A stretch of 64,000 bases of DNA from Plumapathes pennacea (GCA_964036295.1 OZ038472.1:8268001-8332000), one strand, 5' to 3'. Shown: positions 11,001 to 26,000, numbered from the stretch's first letter. The notes: generated from the letters alone by a model not told the origin. Numbers and translations are program-made.

Positions 11001-14000
11001 CAGATATTTACGTGCAAGTGAGTTTTACAGCATGCTAAATCTCAACTGTGCGTACTTATTTGATGTATGTAATATCAGAGGCCAGTATTTGCTATTTCTT
11101 ATTGTCACAAAGACACAGAAAGTTATTCTAAATTTAATAATGCGGTGGTAAGCCACAGAAGGCATTATAGAAAGAGATGACAGCATCTGTAAGTTAAGTT
11201 CCAAAGAAGTGGAATGGCTTTTTGGCGAGCATTGAGAAAGATTCGTGGTCTACCTGCATAAAAGAATTGCCTTGGGTGCCATTGCAAGGTGGTCGTACGC
11301 TTGAACACCAAGCTAACGTCTCCTTAAACCTACCTTCCATTATACGTTAATTTTACACCTGGCTTTTGCTAGCGCTTACAGTAGCACAGCTTCTGTTTAA
11401 TTTATGCTATACTGAACGCACGACCATCACGACTAGTTCCGGGCGTTGGCGTTTTATGGTTCATGTCATTGTTTACTGTTTATAGATTTGGCAAAGGTTA
11501 GGATGGTCTGTTGAGTGCTGGTTCATGTAGTCTGTTGGTCTTTCTATAGATTTGGCCAGACCTGGGCTTGGTTGTCGAGTTCTGGTTCAGCGAAATTTGT
11601 CCAAAATTTTACCTGCTGCTCTGAGAGACATGACAGACTGGACAGCAAGCACCAGAATGAAGGTATGCAGTGCTGCTAACAGTTGAGCTATAAATACAGT
11701 GCATCTCAACAGAGAAGACAAACAAGAACTGGGAATGTAATGAATAGATAGACAGATACATTTACATGTAGCCCTGCAGTGCTTATTGTAGGCTAAGTTT
11801 CAGACATTAGATGTGCAGTCTGTGTTTGTCCCTAATGGCGCTACATGTTTTGTGCCTGTAGTGTATCATTTGCTAGATCTAGTCATTGAAGTGTTCAATT
11901 TGTCGTAAAATAGCTTGTCCCCGAGCGAAGCAAGGGTAATAATCACGACGCTAATGCAGCAAAATCGCCCTATTTGAAGACTCCAAGCGGGTCGCCATCT
12001 CGATATTAGTTTGTTCGTGTGTCTGTTTCTCTGTTTGTCTGGCGTACGACCTCGTCCCCAAGGCCATCCGCGTTAAGCAACGACCAAGGATCGATCACGT
12101 GTCCCGCTGTAGTTTTACTGATACTCTAAATAAGATTGAACGAAGCAACATTTGAAAACTGAAAAACTTGAAACACAAATGTCTCGTGAAACTCGTCTTC
12201 AAAAGAGAAGGGAACAAGCACGGGCAAGGCGGAAGCCGTCTCGACAAAAGACGACAATCCTGTTATGACCGAAAGCATCATGAACAGAAGCGTGCTGAAG
12301 AAACGACTCCGCAAAGGAAACGGCGCTTGAAAGCAAATCGGGAGCTTCAGACGCCGTTTTGATCAGATACTTATTCAGAAGGACAAGCAACAAAAGTCGG
12401 TCAGTGGAAATCAAACAGTCACCGTGACAAATATATTCTATCCCGTATCTTGTAACTCGATCACTTTAAGAATGTAATAAAATCTGTATGCTGATCATTT
12501 TCCCTCGAAGTATTGTTTTAATACGCTTCTGTCGCCAGTTTCGACACCGTATTCGCTCAGAGCAATCGGAACTTGGGAGTCTTGAATGATTTAGTCAGAT
12601 GTCTTATTTTTTTCTTTCAAGACTAACTGTAACAAATGCTGTAATCTGACGTGCGGTGATTGCAGCGGGAATCGTTCACAAGCCCTGTGAAGTATGACTA
12701 GGTCTGAAACTCGTGTATAATTTGAAGTAAATCGTTCAAGTTTTGCTTTGATTCTGGGAGAAATCATGCTGTTTTGAGCGAGTTCAAATACAAAACAATT
12801 CGAGCTCATTGAATATGCATGCCTGGGTCTGGTGCATGGAGTCCAGAGCAAAAAAAATCGCACAGGAAGCCTATTTAATTGTACTGCTTATGAATACAAG
12901 AATGGAAAATCAGTGTTCCTTTTTTCCCGTACTACGGCGGCCGACCAACTTTAAATTTTAGTATTAAATTTTGATAAACGTTGCTTGGCAGACTGTATGA
13001 ATTAATTTGACGTGCCGACCGTGGGAAATACATACTTCGTCACGCAATCGACTCTTTCTTTCAACGCAAAAGTATAACACACACCATTCTTTTTCTCCTT
13101 CCTTTGCGAATAGCACTTGACTTCGAAGAAAAGATTGAGTCAACATTTTGGTAAAACAAAGGCTGCTCTTGTTGAGCAGTACCAAAGTAGAAGCCCAATC
13201 AGTGGCAGAGCGAGGGGTATCTGCGATTATCGTATTTCTAGGAGCTGTAGCTGGTGGTTTCAGTAGATGCCGCTGAATTAAACTGTGTCTGGGCGCAGAA
13301 GAGAGTGAGAAAGTAGCGAAGGGGAGGTGGTGGGGTAACTTTATAAAACGAAATACCGCCTGCCCGGACACTATGGGTTTTTGATAAAACATTCATTGAC
13401 ATTGGTGTATATGTAATTGGCAATGGCATCTGACTGTTTTTGCAGGCTTCTTCACTCATCTATTACTTGATATTATATGCGGAGGATAATGTGACGCAGC
13501 ACATGGAGTTGTTACTGCAAGGCTTGTACAAGGCTAGTCAAGATGAGGAGGAGCAAGTTGTTGAACAGGTTAACTTTATACGCTTTGTATTCTGCTTCTG
13601 CTTGTGTTCTGTTGTGTCTCCTGTTGGTTTCCATGTTTACAGTACATGTAGTTAAACCTGACCGTTCTTGTTGGTGGATACGATGTTTTAACAAGGAATT
13701 TTCAGGTGGCTTCACTGCAGATTACAACATTTGAACATAAGTATGCGAAACACTGACTTTTATTAGGTAAAGCAACAAGCTCGTGGGTAGTTTAGTTCTT
13801 GTTTATTCACGCATGCACGGTAAAAAAGGGTGAGACAGGGAACATTGCCAATGAACTATCTGTGTTAGTAAAATACAAAGTAACATCGGTACCACAGAAA
13901 GGATGAATAGATGGACAGTGGTAGTAGGGGGAACCTAAAGATTTGCAAAAACTGCACAGCTGCCCAAATATAGAATTGCGCTTTAACTCCGGTGGGACTC

Positions 14001-17000
14001 GCCAAGGCCACGTATCAAACGGGTGGCATGCTTCACAGAATTTCAGAAGTTTTCTTTCTGTTATGCGGCAAGGTGGAGAAACCTTCTCTGTAAACATAAA
14101 AAAACTAGAATTTGGAAAGAAAACGGTTTCTTAGGTCCAAATTCTCTGTGTCAGCTCCAAAATTTTGTTGACTTTATGCACAAATGGATTTTATATTTTA
14201 ATTCCATGGTAAGGAAGAGTTGAGCCAAGTTTCCAAGTGCTTATGTTGCTTTACTGCCAGTCGTGGTTGTTTATAGGGTGTAAGGATAGTTAATTGGCTT
14301 GATAATTATTGTAGGGTGATAATTATACACGCTACATATATAGATCTTATTAACCTCGTTTGCTTGGTCCGTACAGTAAGTTATGGATCCTCGTTTTTTT
14401 CGTCGCCTTATGGCCCGAGCGCGCTTCGCGCGTTTTCGGATGACTGTCGAAAACCAAAACCAAAGTAATCACACAGGCCAATCACAGAGACTGAGAGAAA
14501 ACAGTTCAGCCAATTGGAAGCCAAAGTAATTTGCGTCTGGTCTTCCGTTTGGTTTTACTTTCCAATCAGCAGCGTGAGTACACGCCATTGCTTGCGTGAG
14601 AAGTGTTTGGTTTTGGTTTTGGTTTTGGTTTTGGTTTTGGTTTTGGTTTTGTTCCTGATTGACTGAGCATGCTGACAAACTCCTGTGGACCAATCCGAAA
14701 GCGAAGCAAACGCAAAACCAAAGCAATCACACAATTACTTTCGACAGTCATCCGAAAACCGCTCTAAGATATTTATTATATGGCTTTAGATCTTTCGGCA
14801 AACACAAAACAAGACCCCAACGAGTACTTTTGTTTCACAACAAATTCAGTTAACAGCTTACAATTCTACCGATTTGAAAGTCTTGAAAGAAAATAAGCGT
14901 CTGTCGAACCAACTGCCTAGATAAATACTAATTTGTTCTGAGCTGAATGAAATGGCCGATAGCGTGTGTCAAACAACGACACTGCAGTGAACTTTATTCG
15001 GTGAACGACTCGAACTCGCCCTTGCTCGCTCACTAAAGATTTAAAAAACTACAGTCTTACCTCTTTCCAGAAGAAACTGCTTTGTAACTCAGAGTATTTT
15101 CTATTCTTTTGAATAAGTTTCTTACACATACAATAATGTAGAAGGCAAAATGGCACTAAAAGAAAATCATTTCATCACAAACTGCGACCGACACATCGTT
15201 GAAAGTTATATTATTCAAAACTCACGCTTAATTTTCCTGCCTCCTCGTGGAGCGTTTAGGTTTCTTCCAGCAAAATAAACGTCCTCAAATCACCACGGCG
15301 TTTTTGTCCCAGTCAGTGATTTCGAAATACAGAGTTCTCGTGCATTGTGAAAAATATATTTACAGTCCTCACAGTGCGCCATGACGAGCAAACATGTCTG
15401 CAAAACTCGATTCTTGCACGGTTTTAGTCATAACTGTTCACGGTGATTGCTCGCTTTCCACTTTTTTCCTGGCAAGTGTGCAAATTTTAACACAGGGGTG
15501 AAACAACCCTCCATACTCTGCAGCACTTGTTGTCAATGACGGCTGAGGTCGCAAGCAATTTTTTCCTCGGATGGTTTCCTTCTTCATAACGGTCATTTTC
15601 CAAGATTGTAAGCTTTCCCCGATCATCATAACTTAACAGTGAGTATCCGGAACGTTTAAACTTCCCATTGCACTTCTGGGCCTTTTATGACAAACGTTTA
15701 GCAACTTTTCGAGTAGTTATTTGCGGTCCACATGTGCAAACTGATTTTTTGGTCCGTACAGGAAGGTATGGACCGGTAAATTAACCAATCGTAGCGTGCG
15801 TAGTATCAGTGCCATATAATAAAAAGTGTTAGTATTATACCACACAAGTGAATAGTGCTCTTCGCGCGCTCTGATTGACTCCTCAATCTCGGAATATCAG
15901 GTACTATTCACCTCTCGGCTGCTTCCGGTAAAAGAAAATGGCGCGCGAACCCAGTTTTTGCCCACTTTCGTCGGAAATAAAATAGCTATTTGGGAGTTCG
16001 CTATTAGACTTGTGTGGTATATACTAAAACAATTATTCGCCGAAGTGGAGGTGAATAGCGGTGGATATTTACCTTGCCGAAACGCCTCGGTAAATATCCA
16101 CCGCTATTCACCTCCACTTCGGCGAATAATTGTTAATTATAAGGAATACAGGTTTAGTTATGTAAAGTTTCACTTCTGCACAGTACTGCAAAGGGGTGAC
16201 GGACAATCTCTTTTGTGAAAGCCAATCTTTTGATACAACTATAAGATGGTGGTCTGCCGTGTAATTGCTCCATGGGTAATTTTTTCCCACGCCCTGCGTG
16301 GGTACTAATCTGAACACCATGTCGTTTTTTGAATGTTTGTCGTTCACGGGCGACCTCCCCGCACAGCGGGGTTTGCTGGGAAAAACATCGGAAGAGAATC
16401 ACGTCCCCGCGCAGCGGGATCTGCTGGGTAGAAACTCGGAACCTGGGTAAGAACACTTCCAGGCTCTTTCCCCTGCGACCTCGAATCTTGTGTTTTAATG
16501 TTTGTCGTTCACGGGCGACCTTCCCGCACTGCGGTGTCTGCTGGGTAGATTACGTGGTGTTCTGCTGGTCCGTTGCGAAGCAACGGACACTACAGGAGGT
16601 TGAAGGAGTACACTCTTGCTGAAGATGTAAATACGGCAAGTATGAATCAAGCAAAGAATCAAACCGAACACTCTCAAGAGAAGAAACAAGTTCGTCCTCA
16701 AAAACGAAGAGAACAAGCGAGACTAAGACGAATTCGTGAGACAAGCCAGGAGCGGTGTATTCGTCTCGAGCGCAGACGGCAAACAGACAGTGCTGTCGCT
16801 GCCAAAAAAGCGAAACAACGGTATGACCGAGAGCATTATCAGCAGAAACGAGCTCAGAAGACAACCCAGGAAATAGAGCAGCGCATTATAGCTGATCAGG
16901 GACATCATATGCAGAAGCAGACCCAAGAAACGACTCAGGTAAAAGAACAGCGTGTGAAAGCCGCTCGACAACGAACTGCTTCCCGATGCCACAATGAAAC

Positions 17001-20000
17001 GAATGCAGAAAGGACCCGCAGGCTTCAGGCTCAAAATAAGGCCAACAATCGACGCCGTGAGCAACGTTCGTCTGTTGTCGAAGAACGACGCTTCCAGAGA
17101 CAACAATATCTGCATGGCCGTGGATGGGCTAACCCTGACAACCCGGCTCTACACGAACAGCAGTGGGAACAAGAGGAACTTACAACCTTCCACCGCTACG
17201 AAGAAAACCTTCACTGTAAGGTGTACAAGGAAACATGGTCACTTGTTGCCAACCAAAGTATGACTGACCCGAACTATACCTGCACCAGCTGTAAGCGAAA
17301 CAAAAAAACTTCGTGCATTTATTCTCGGGTGACAAGATGTGCAGAAATTTCTTAGCAGTCTCCCTGCCAATGTGAGTGATTTGCCGATTCTTATCACCAG
17401 GAAACAAGGGGCAGGTAAGAAATAAAACACTTCCTTTTCTTCCTTTGTACCTGGGCAATAAATTAATGCTTATGAGAAATACAGTAGTTTTCTTTGCTTT
17501 GTTGTTCTTTCATTATGTTTGTTTTTCATGTGAGGAACTGCCAACCATTTTCAATTTTCACACCTGATTCACTTGCTAAATGTAATATTGGATTCGTTAA
17601 TATTTCCTTCTTTGTTTAAAGTGTCTGTTGAAAACCTATCAAGTTTATTGAACACGAAGAAAAATTGCTGTACCTGCACGAAAGACGAAATACGTATGGT
17701 GCTACATTTTTTACTAAATTCATGACTTCATGTTGTTTTTTTCTTGTTGAATTTATTGTGTTTGCTGTCAGTTTTTTGTACATGCATGTAATTGTACAGT
17801 ATATGTTCACTTCACGAATTTTGCAAACACCCTCCAATAAGTAGAACACAAAGAAAATGTATGGTACAGTGCACTCGTGACACCATTACACAACTATTGT
17901 CTTTTCTAACTGGATTACACTTTCCTTAGTGTGTAATTCCATGGTTTTCTTTCAATAATTGATTGAATAATTGAGTTAATTATTTAATTATTAAAAAGCA
18001 GCTGCCATACTTTGTTTTACACTTTTTTGTCTTTGAGAAACTGCATGATTTTCTATCAATTAAAATGTAGCTACACATACTTTGTTTTACGTTGTTTGTC
18101 TTTGAAGACTATGAATTTAATTTCAAATGCATTTTTTTCTTTGTTACTGAATACAGCTCAAAATTATTGTGTATGTTCTGATTTATTTTACCCCTTAATA
18201 GAGATAGTGAACTAATTTTCATGGTTTTCATTATCATTGTTTTCATATTTAAGTTATTTTATGTTTGCTACTGGCATACTGTACAGTGGAGTGTTTTTGT
18301 ACAATACATTATTTTAAGTATTACATCTTATTCGATGTTTTAGCGCGTAATACGGGCCGGTATTTTACGAGTTGCTTGTATTTTTCCGAGCCACGCCGCG
18401 GGGCGAGGAAAAATGCGAGTAACGAGTAAAATGCCGGCCCGTATTACGCACTAAACCATCGAATGAGGGATTTATTATGACTGTGACGTAGTTTTACCTT
18501 TATATAAAATATATTTCAGCAAACATAAAACAGAGACTTCGAGCAAAACTGTTTTCATTCAATCCCAGGCAAAATGTGCGCACACTCATTTGCACAAAGA
18601 TTCACTTACAGCTTCCAATCCGGTCATCGATTTAAAAGTCTTGACAGAGAAAATTAAAGAAGTTATGCCACCAAATGATCGAAGTTCAACTCAGATTAAA
18701 TGTGCTGAGATAAATGCGCTGGAGACGAAAATGCTTGCTTCGACAGAATAAATATTCAGCGAACAAACGTGCTTCGAGCGGTTGAAATCGATCACTTTGC
18801 TTAAACTTTTAACCATTTTTGTTCTTCAATAGCAAGCAGCTTTGTACTCAAAACGGGGTTTTTATTTTCTCGGAGTAGTGAAGGAATAAACACAAGAACA
18901 GAGCGAATGTGTACGTTGAAGGATCTGAAACTTTAACACAACTAGGATTTTTACCGCCGACACGTTGTCAAGTTTTAGATTATTAACAACTCACCGATTT
19001 CCTGCCTGGTTGTAGAAAGTTTAAGACTCCTTCCAGCAAAGGAACCACTCAAAACAGTGTTCGTACACGGCGAAAATCATTTTGCAGTGTTTACAGTGAC
19101 GGCATCGTGCGGAAAACTTTACGGAGTCAGAACTGCCGTTTGTCCATGGCGATTGTTTGCTTTCCACCAACTGAACTGTGCTTATCCAGTAACAGTTTCT
19201 TTCGATGGAAGAGTCTTGTATCTGAAAAGTCATAGACTTTCGTTGCACCGTTTTACCTTGCACTCAGAAAAATCTTTGATTCATTTGTGATGCGCGCGCG
19301 TCTAAACCGGTCAAACCGGTTTTCTACTGTGTGTAATACGCTCCCGTACCAGCACTCTGTTGCGACCTTATATGGTAAAACTACGTCACAGTCATATAAT
19401 AAATGTATGTATTATTTCATAGTCATTTATTTTCAGAGTGCAAGATTAGCCTCACTAAATTTGGCATTAGGAAAATAATGTAATTTATTGCTGCAGCTTT
19501 GCTGTTTTGAATTAGCTGTTTAGCTGGTATACATAATGTTCAGAAAAGATTTACTGCACTAGCAGCTGGTGTGAGCAGAAAAAAATTGCCCTCTAAACAA
19601 GTTGGAATTAATAGATAGCACTGCCAGACTGTTAAATACAGTATGTAGAAATTGAGTCCTGGATGCCTTCAGAGACTCAAGGTCAATAATCAATTTGCAA
19701 GCCAGTATACTAACTGTACATCATTAAGTGAAAAGAATCAATTTGTATTTACCACTGACAGTTAGAAAAGTGTTTGAGTGGTGTTACGAGAATCGAAAGT
19801 TTAATAAGTTTTCATTTCAGCAAGCAAATCCTATACAGCTCCACAATAATATTGCTAGTGAGATACTATTCCAGCTGTTATTACCACCAACACCAACACC
19901 AACCCCCCCCCCCCCCCCCCCTTGCCAACCACAGAACACACTTGATAATAATCTTAATATTATAGACTTCAGTGCTTTGTTTTATTTTCCACAGGTCCCA

Positions 20001-23000
20001 AAATATCAATGGGAGAAACATGAAGTTCACTGAGCCCAATTGGAAAAAGTACCTTTCTGTGATAAGAAGAGTTAGTTTACCCATATGACATAAGAAATGA
20101 GACATTTTAAGAGAAGAATGTCAATTTGGTAATAAACTGATCATGCTCATCTTGTGTCTCACAGCATCTTACATTGATAGAGAATGTGCTTATCTGACTC
20201 TTTTGTCTAATATTCTGTAGAATTATTGTACATTTTATAATGCATTTTCCATTTTCACTTACAGAACTTCTTATTTTCCAATATGTTGGGGAGTATAGGG
20301 TTAGGGTTATATTTTCCTGGCATGGGTTTTTGTGCTTTTGTACATGTACCAGGCAACACATGCAACAATTGAGAACTTCTGAGAAGTACAGCATATTATG
20401 TAACCCACTTGTGAAGTATGTATACATTTTACCTATGAATGTAGTGCAAAAACTGACTTGACCTGTATAATTTCTTAATATTATGGGACAAAATAAATTA
20501 CTGTGAAATGGACATGGCATGATTTTGTGTGAAAGAGAATATTATCATGATGAGAACTTTCTTCTTTCAAGACCACCCTACACATATAATATAATTACTG
20601 CACTCTTCAAAAAGCAATGAGGGATCAGTCTCCTCTCATGTGTGCAACCACGTCCCCAATATCATGTAAATGCTAATATAGTGTCATCTGCTTTCATTTA
20701 CATGTAATACACGATATTGAGGTGTGTGGTGTAAGCATACATGAGAGCTCTACCCAGCAGTGTCATATGTAATCGATTAGGGCGTGGGGCTTCTGCGAAT
20801 ATCGTATTTCTAGTAGTTTTTTATATTTGTCCACCATGGTCTGATTTATGATCTTTGTGGGTCCTAGGTGAAGAAGAGTGCAGAGTTATCCGGTGGCTTT
20901 GTTGACCCCACTGTGTTCTGTAGATTAGTCTTGTCACATCTGAAAGCAGTGGGCAGCAGCTCCTCAACAGGCTGTGCCAGTTGTCTGGTGATCTTCGCTG
21001 CGCTTCTCAGGGGCTGTGACAGCAGTGCACTGATGCCGCACCTACAGGTACAGTACTAATGTGGAACTTCTCTTCAGTCTCTACAGGTAAATTAGTAGTA
21101 AAGAACGTCTCTTACTTAGTCTTACAGTTACAGCACTCAATTTACTGTACAACTGTCAGAACGTAGTTGTTATCAGCCAGTGCCTTATGTGTCTTTTGAT
21201 TTTTATTGCAGGACATCTGTGAAGTGCTGACTCTCCCAGAGGTCTGCTGTGCGGAGTATTTACCGTGTCAAAAACACCTGCTTGATGTGGTGTCCGCCAT
21301 CTTGAGCAAAGCCGGACAGGAGTGTTCAACGCACAGCTTCTCCTTGTTCTATGTAGGCGTCAATATTCTGGCGCTGCAGTCACAGGGTTCCCTGTATGAA
21401 GAGGTATGGAGTATTGTCAGATATTTAGACTTTAAAGCGAAATTAGAGATACAGTAGAACGTCGTTATCTCGAACTCTCAAGGAAACCGAGAAATAGTTA
21501 ACAATTATTCTCCAAAGTGGAGATAAATAGCGGTAGCTATTTACCGAGCCGCTTCTGCAAGGCAAAGAGCCACCGCTATTCACCGACACTGAGGAGAATA
21601 ATTGTTTTAGTAAATACAACACAAGTTTAATAGCCAGCCTCCTATTTTCTTATTTTCCGATAAAATATGGGCAAAAAGTCGAGGCGGTTTCACTGACTAT
21701 GCGCGCCTCGTGAGTCCACAACAAATTTTGACCACAATATTTAGAAATTTACAAGAAAGTTTCGTAGTATTTCGTTACAAAGCGTGACACGCTGGCGTCA
21801 GCTGGTGTCACATCATTGTCTGGACTCTTATTTACCACGGTTAATCAACCAATCAGAGCGAGGAACTAGTGTGTTGTGGTAAAAATACTAATTCGGGATA
21901 GCGGACTCGAGATAGCGGGGTTGGCGTCAATAGTAAATAAATGAAAGGGCAAATCCAAGGGTAATGGCCTTGAGTTTGAGATAGTGGGGAGTTCGAGATA
22001 TAGCAGGGTTCAACTGTGCTATTGAACACATGTTTGAGTTGATCTTGGAATGATTAAACGACCTAGACCAACTGTAAACAAAATCATGTAGTGATAATTG
22101 TGTTAAAACTTTGGAAACCGTTATGCAGAAGAAACTTCACGGGTACACCAGGCTACTTTCTGTAACTTTTGTCAATGAACCTGTTTTCGATACCGTCTAC
22201 TCTACTGTATGTCATTCTATTTCAGTGCACAGTTAGCCATGTATGTCACAAATCCCTGTTCTTTTCATTTTTAAGCTCGCGTTCAGCACGAAGTGCTGAA
22301 AAGCGAAGCTTCATGCGATTAGTCCAACTGGAATGTGTCCCGTGTCCCGATGCTGTCAACGGATTCCAAATATGGAAGTCATTCTGTTCCCAATTTGGGC
22401 AGTATCGATATTACCGACAACGCAACAAAATCGAGAACGCGATCTTTGAAGTAGTTTTTGTGGTGGCATCTTTAAGCGTTCCACCTTATTGCAGTTAAGA
22501 CTGCGTCAGTCAGTCAGTCCGTCATGCTGTGTCAACAATTGCCTTTGAAATTTGATCATCAGCGAATACGCGTGAAGAAATGAAGAGATGGGAAGACGTT
22601 TTCTGGAGTTATTTTGATTGTTATCATTGTATTCCTTAATTGCCAGTAGATCTGTTGCACTTCAGAACCATTATCACACAGGTTATGGTAAATTCTCGGT
22701 TGTTTGACAAGCGTAAGTCAAAGTTGAAATACCCGTAACCACTGACAGCCCTGAGCGACTTCAGAAGAATTCGAAAATGAATTTGACCAAAACCGCAAAT
22801 AATGTCAACAAGTTATCAGATTTCACTTAAACTTAGGCGTGTTTTCTTTAAGCACGTATTTAGTTTGAATGCAGCCCAGGCTGGAGTATCATGGCCTCTG
22901 ATGAATATGTAGATGTTGAACATAAGCTGTGCATGACATAAGTAATGAAGTCACGGATAGACTTTTTTCAGTGCGACTCCGGAAGGTCTCCTTCCGGTTC

Positions 23001-26000
23001 AAAGATTTGGCACTCGGTGAAGGATTTTAAATTCTCCCATTTCGAGCGTCTAAGTTTATAATTTTCACTCTCTGCCACCTTGTAAATGAGGGTTTTTAAA
23101 ACTGAGACTAAATCGAATACGCGGTTCAGCGAAAGTGGAGGCTTCCACATGCCTAAAATTGAGCAATTTTTACGATGTGGCCTTGAGCCAGTTCTATTAA
23201 ATACCCATTCCCGCAAAAGTACTTTTTACAAATTCGCGAGCTTACAGCTGCCTTGCTGCTTTGATTCTAACTTTGACCTTGTTTCTATCGGAAGGTTCAG
23301 AGTGTATTGCAAAAACTTTCTCTGTTGTGGAATATGGCTAGTGCGCAAGAGCTCTACCAGAAGCACAGCAAGGAATTTTTGAATAAACTTAAGGTAATCT
23401 TGTTAGGTCTTATTGTTTTGTTGCGATTCATTTTACTGAACAAAATATGGGAAAGAATTTGGTTAATCCTAGGTGACTGATCTGGTCATGGTATTGGGCT
23501 CATGCAAATGACGTCATAAATCACGTGAATTTGTTTATCCGCCATTTTGGGGGTCAAATTGTCGTTTTTCGGGAGGCGCGTTTTTGTCGAGCGTTAGCTA
23601 CTCTGAAGCGATTTGAGCGATCCAGGATAGAGATACATCGGAGATAATTAAGCGACACAATACTGTAGCAGTACCTACTCGTAATTTGGTGGCCGAAATC
23701 TCATTTAGTGACTCTGATCATGAGCGATCGCCAGTTTCTTCTCCACGTCAGATTCCTGTTTCAGCGCCGTGAAATCAACATTTTAGGGCTTAATTTATTG
23801 TCTGACGGTGCCAGAACAATTCTATCTGGGGAGGAACATTGTAAAGGTAAAGGGAAGCAAAAGTAGCTCTGCATGGCTAATACGAGTTAATTCGCAGGAT
23901 TTCTCTGTCAGTTTGACACTCATATATGCACTGTGACGAACTTGCAAAATGCTGTCAAGTCTGCTGTTTTGTATCACCAGTAACACACTATCAATGATAT
24001 ATGTAGACTGTGTGTTTTTTCGGAGTTGCTGGCTCTAAATTAAACTGTGTCAGTCCATTTTGTTCAAGTGTTGTTGCTCAAAGTAGTGCTTCGGAAATTG
24101 TCGCCGGCCGTGGTGCTCGTGTGAGAAATTGGCGAACACTCTGAATGAATAATTCTTGATACTATATAAACACTGCACCAGTTGTTTGACTGTCCAGAAC
24201 TGCGGAGGTCATTAGTGAAGGCTACATTTATCCATCGGGTCGATGTAGGAGTTTTCTGCCGGAGTTCGAGTGGGTTTAGCTTGTTTCTTGGACCTTTGTT
24301 CCCTCACCGCGTACAGCTAAATCACGGAAGGCCATGAACATTTGGGGTAACTTGTAAAGAGAGCAGCGTTTCAATCTGAGCCAAATCAGTGCGTTAATAT
24401 TCCTGGACATTTTTGAAAGTATGTATAAAGTACTACTAGAAATACGATAATCGCAGATACCCCCTCAATCCGTCCTGCACTGGCATATATTAGAAGTTTC
24501 AACGCAAAAAAATAAACATAGAAGTAATGTGTCTATTTTATACGACCTTTGATGTAACCAGCTTGTTGTAGTTGATGGGGCAAGCGTATTAAAATAACGT
24601 TTTACTACTTGTACTATACCAAGTGCTGAACACTTAAAGGAGAAAAAGAGTGGTCTGAAATATAGTAAATTTGTGTTACTAAGCTCTGACCCAATAAGAA
24701 AACAACATATATATCAGCATCAATTTTTTTTATTCTTAATCTTATTGTCATCATCATCATACAGCACACTAATCATTGTGTGCCCTTTTTATCATACATT
24801 TGTGTTATATAAGCTTCATCAAGTGCTCCTGCCTGGTACGAAAACCCAAAACCTTGTAGGAAAAAGTAGGAACGTACTCTCCAACCAAAAGCATGCAGGA
24901 GCACAATCCCTTGAAGGATAAGGGAATAATAACTATCATGAACTTAATACAGGTAAACAACCTTTTCACTCCCAAGCCTAAATGCAGAATCTCTCAGCTT
25001 TTTCAAAATACATTATATAAAATAAATTATGTAGTGAGAAGTGACAGTTTAGTAAAAGTTTACTTAACCAAAAAGGTACAAAAAGCTATATATTCTCTGT
25101 ACTGTACAATACAGTACACTTTCAACCGAAGGAGAAAATTGAATTTGATCACTCTTAGGTGTGAAAGGGTTTAAACTTGTTGTTACAACATTGATTACTG
25201 TCTACCTTGGTGCTGGCCTTATATACTCACATGTTATTGCCACTTATATTACATAACTGTACTGAAGTTTTCCTTCATAAAAAGCAAATAACCCTCTAAC
25301 AAATAAGTAAATAACAAAACCTTGTGTCAAAAAAGTACACATAGAAAATACTTGGCTCTGAGCATGTCATCCACTTGAGCACAGTACAGTACCATTCCAA
25401 ATTTTAAGAAAACATACAGATATACCGAAATTTTTTTTGTGGTGTACTCAACAGAATATACAGGCCAATGTTTTTGAGAACATTTTTCTTTGGCATTCTT
25501 GTTGGACCAGACAATCGGGTTGTACACGTCAGCATTGAGTTCATTTTTGGCTCCTGACAATCTTACACTTTCATGATGTCAGTGACTTGGTATATGAGGA
25601 TCCCTTAACAGCACAGGAGTTGGCTTCTCAGCATGATTCCTTCACTTTAACATTTCCTTTAGCATGATCTTTGGAGATGAAGACACATGTTCAGGTTTTT
25701 GTCTTTGATACATATTGTTGCAAATTTATTATACAGTGCTTACCTATAAACAACATAGAAATTGAACTTCCACTTGGACCGAAGTGTAACTTTAGCCAAG
25801 GAACCTCTTTCTTTGCTCCTACAAAAATCAGAAAAGGCACCAAGTTTTAAGTGGATTAATAAGATAATTCACATGATGTACACAATACAATGCACTTTCA
25901 TAGCTAATCTGTACTATTCATCCACAATTGACATAAATCTTGGAAGAATGCTGCAAAGGAACTGGCGCACTGTAAATAAATACTTGTTGTCCTGATAATA

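Larger units (their letters stand above)
16285..20813 (+). mobile_element. Helitron relic (H6) with hairpin-array 5' end
   Basis: The 5' end is TCCCACGCCCTGCGTGGG, a TC followed by a hairpin. The 3' end is GCGAATATCGTATTTCTAG before a T. After the start come several small GC hairpins (CCCCGCACAGCGGGG and relatives), then the protein leader exon (16644-17355) and a donor splice site. The nested element at 18331-19403 and the 19851-20813 tail follow. The copy at 35714-39988 has the same start, exon and tail, so I treat both as one family. The middle is too degraded to show a helicase. Confidence 0.65.

Noticed and set aside
14469..14751. ORFs with (NQ)n or (KP)n runs suggesting a low-complexity protein
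   Set aside because: They come from the (TTTTGG)n simple repeat inside a MITE.
20281..20310. GGTTAGGGTTA resembling telomere repeat
   Set aside because: Only about one and a half units, and conserved in both copies of a Helitron tail; not a telomere.
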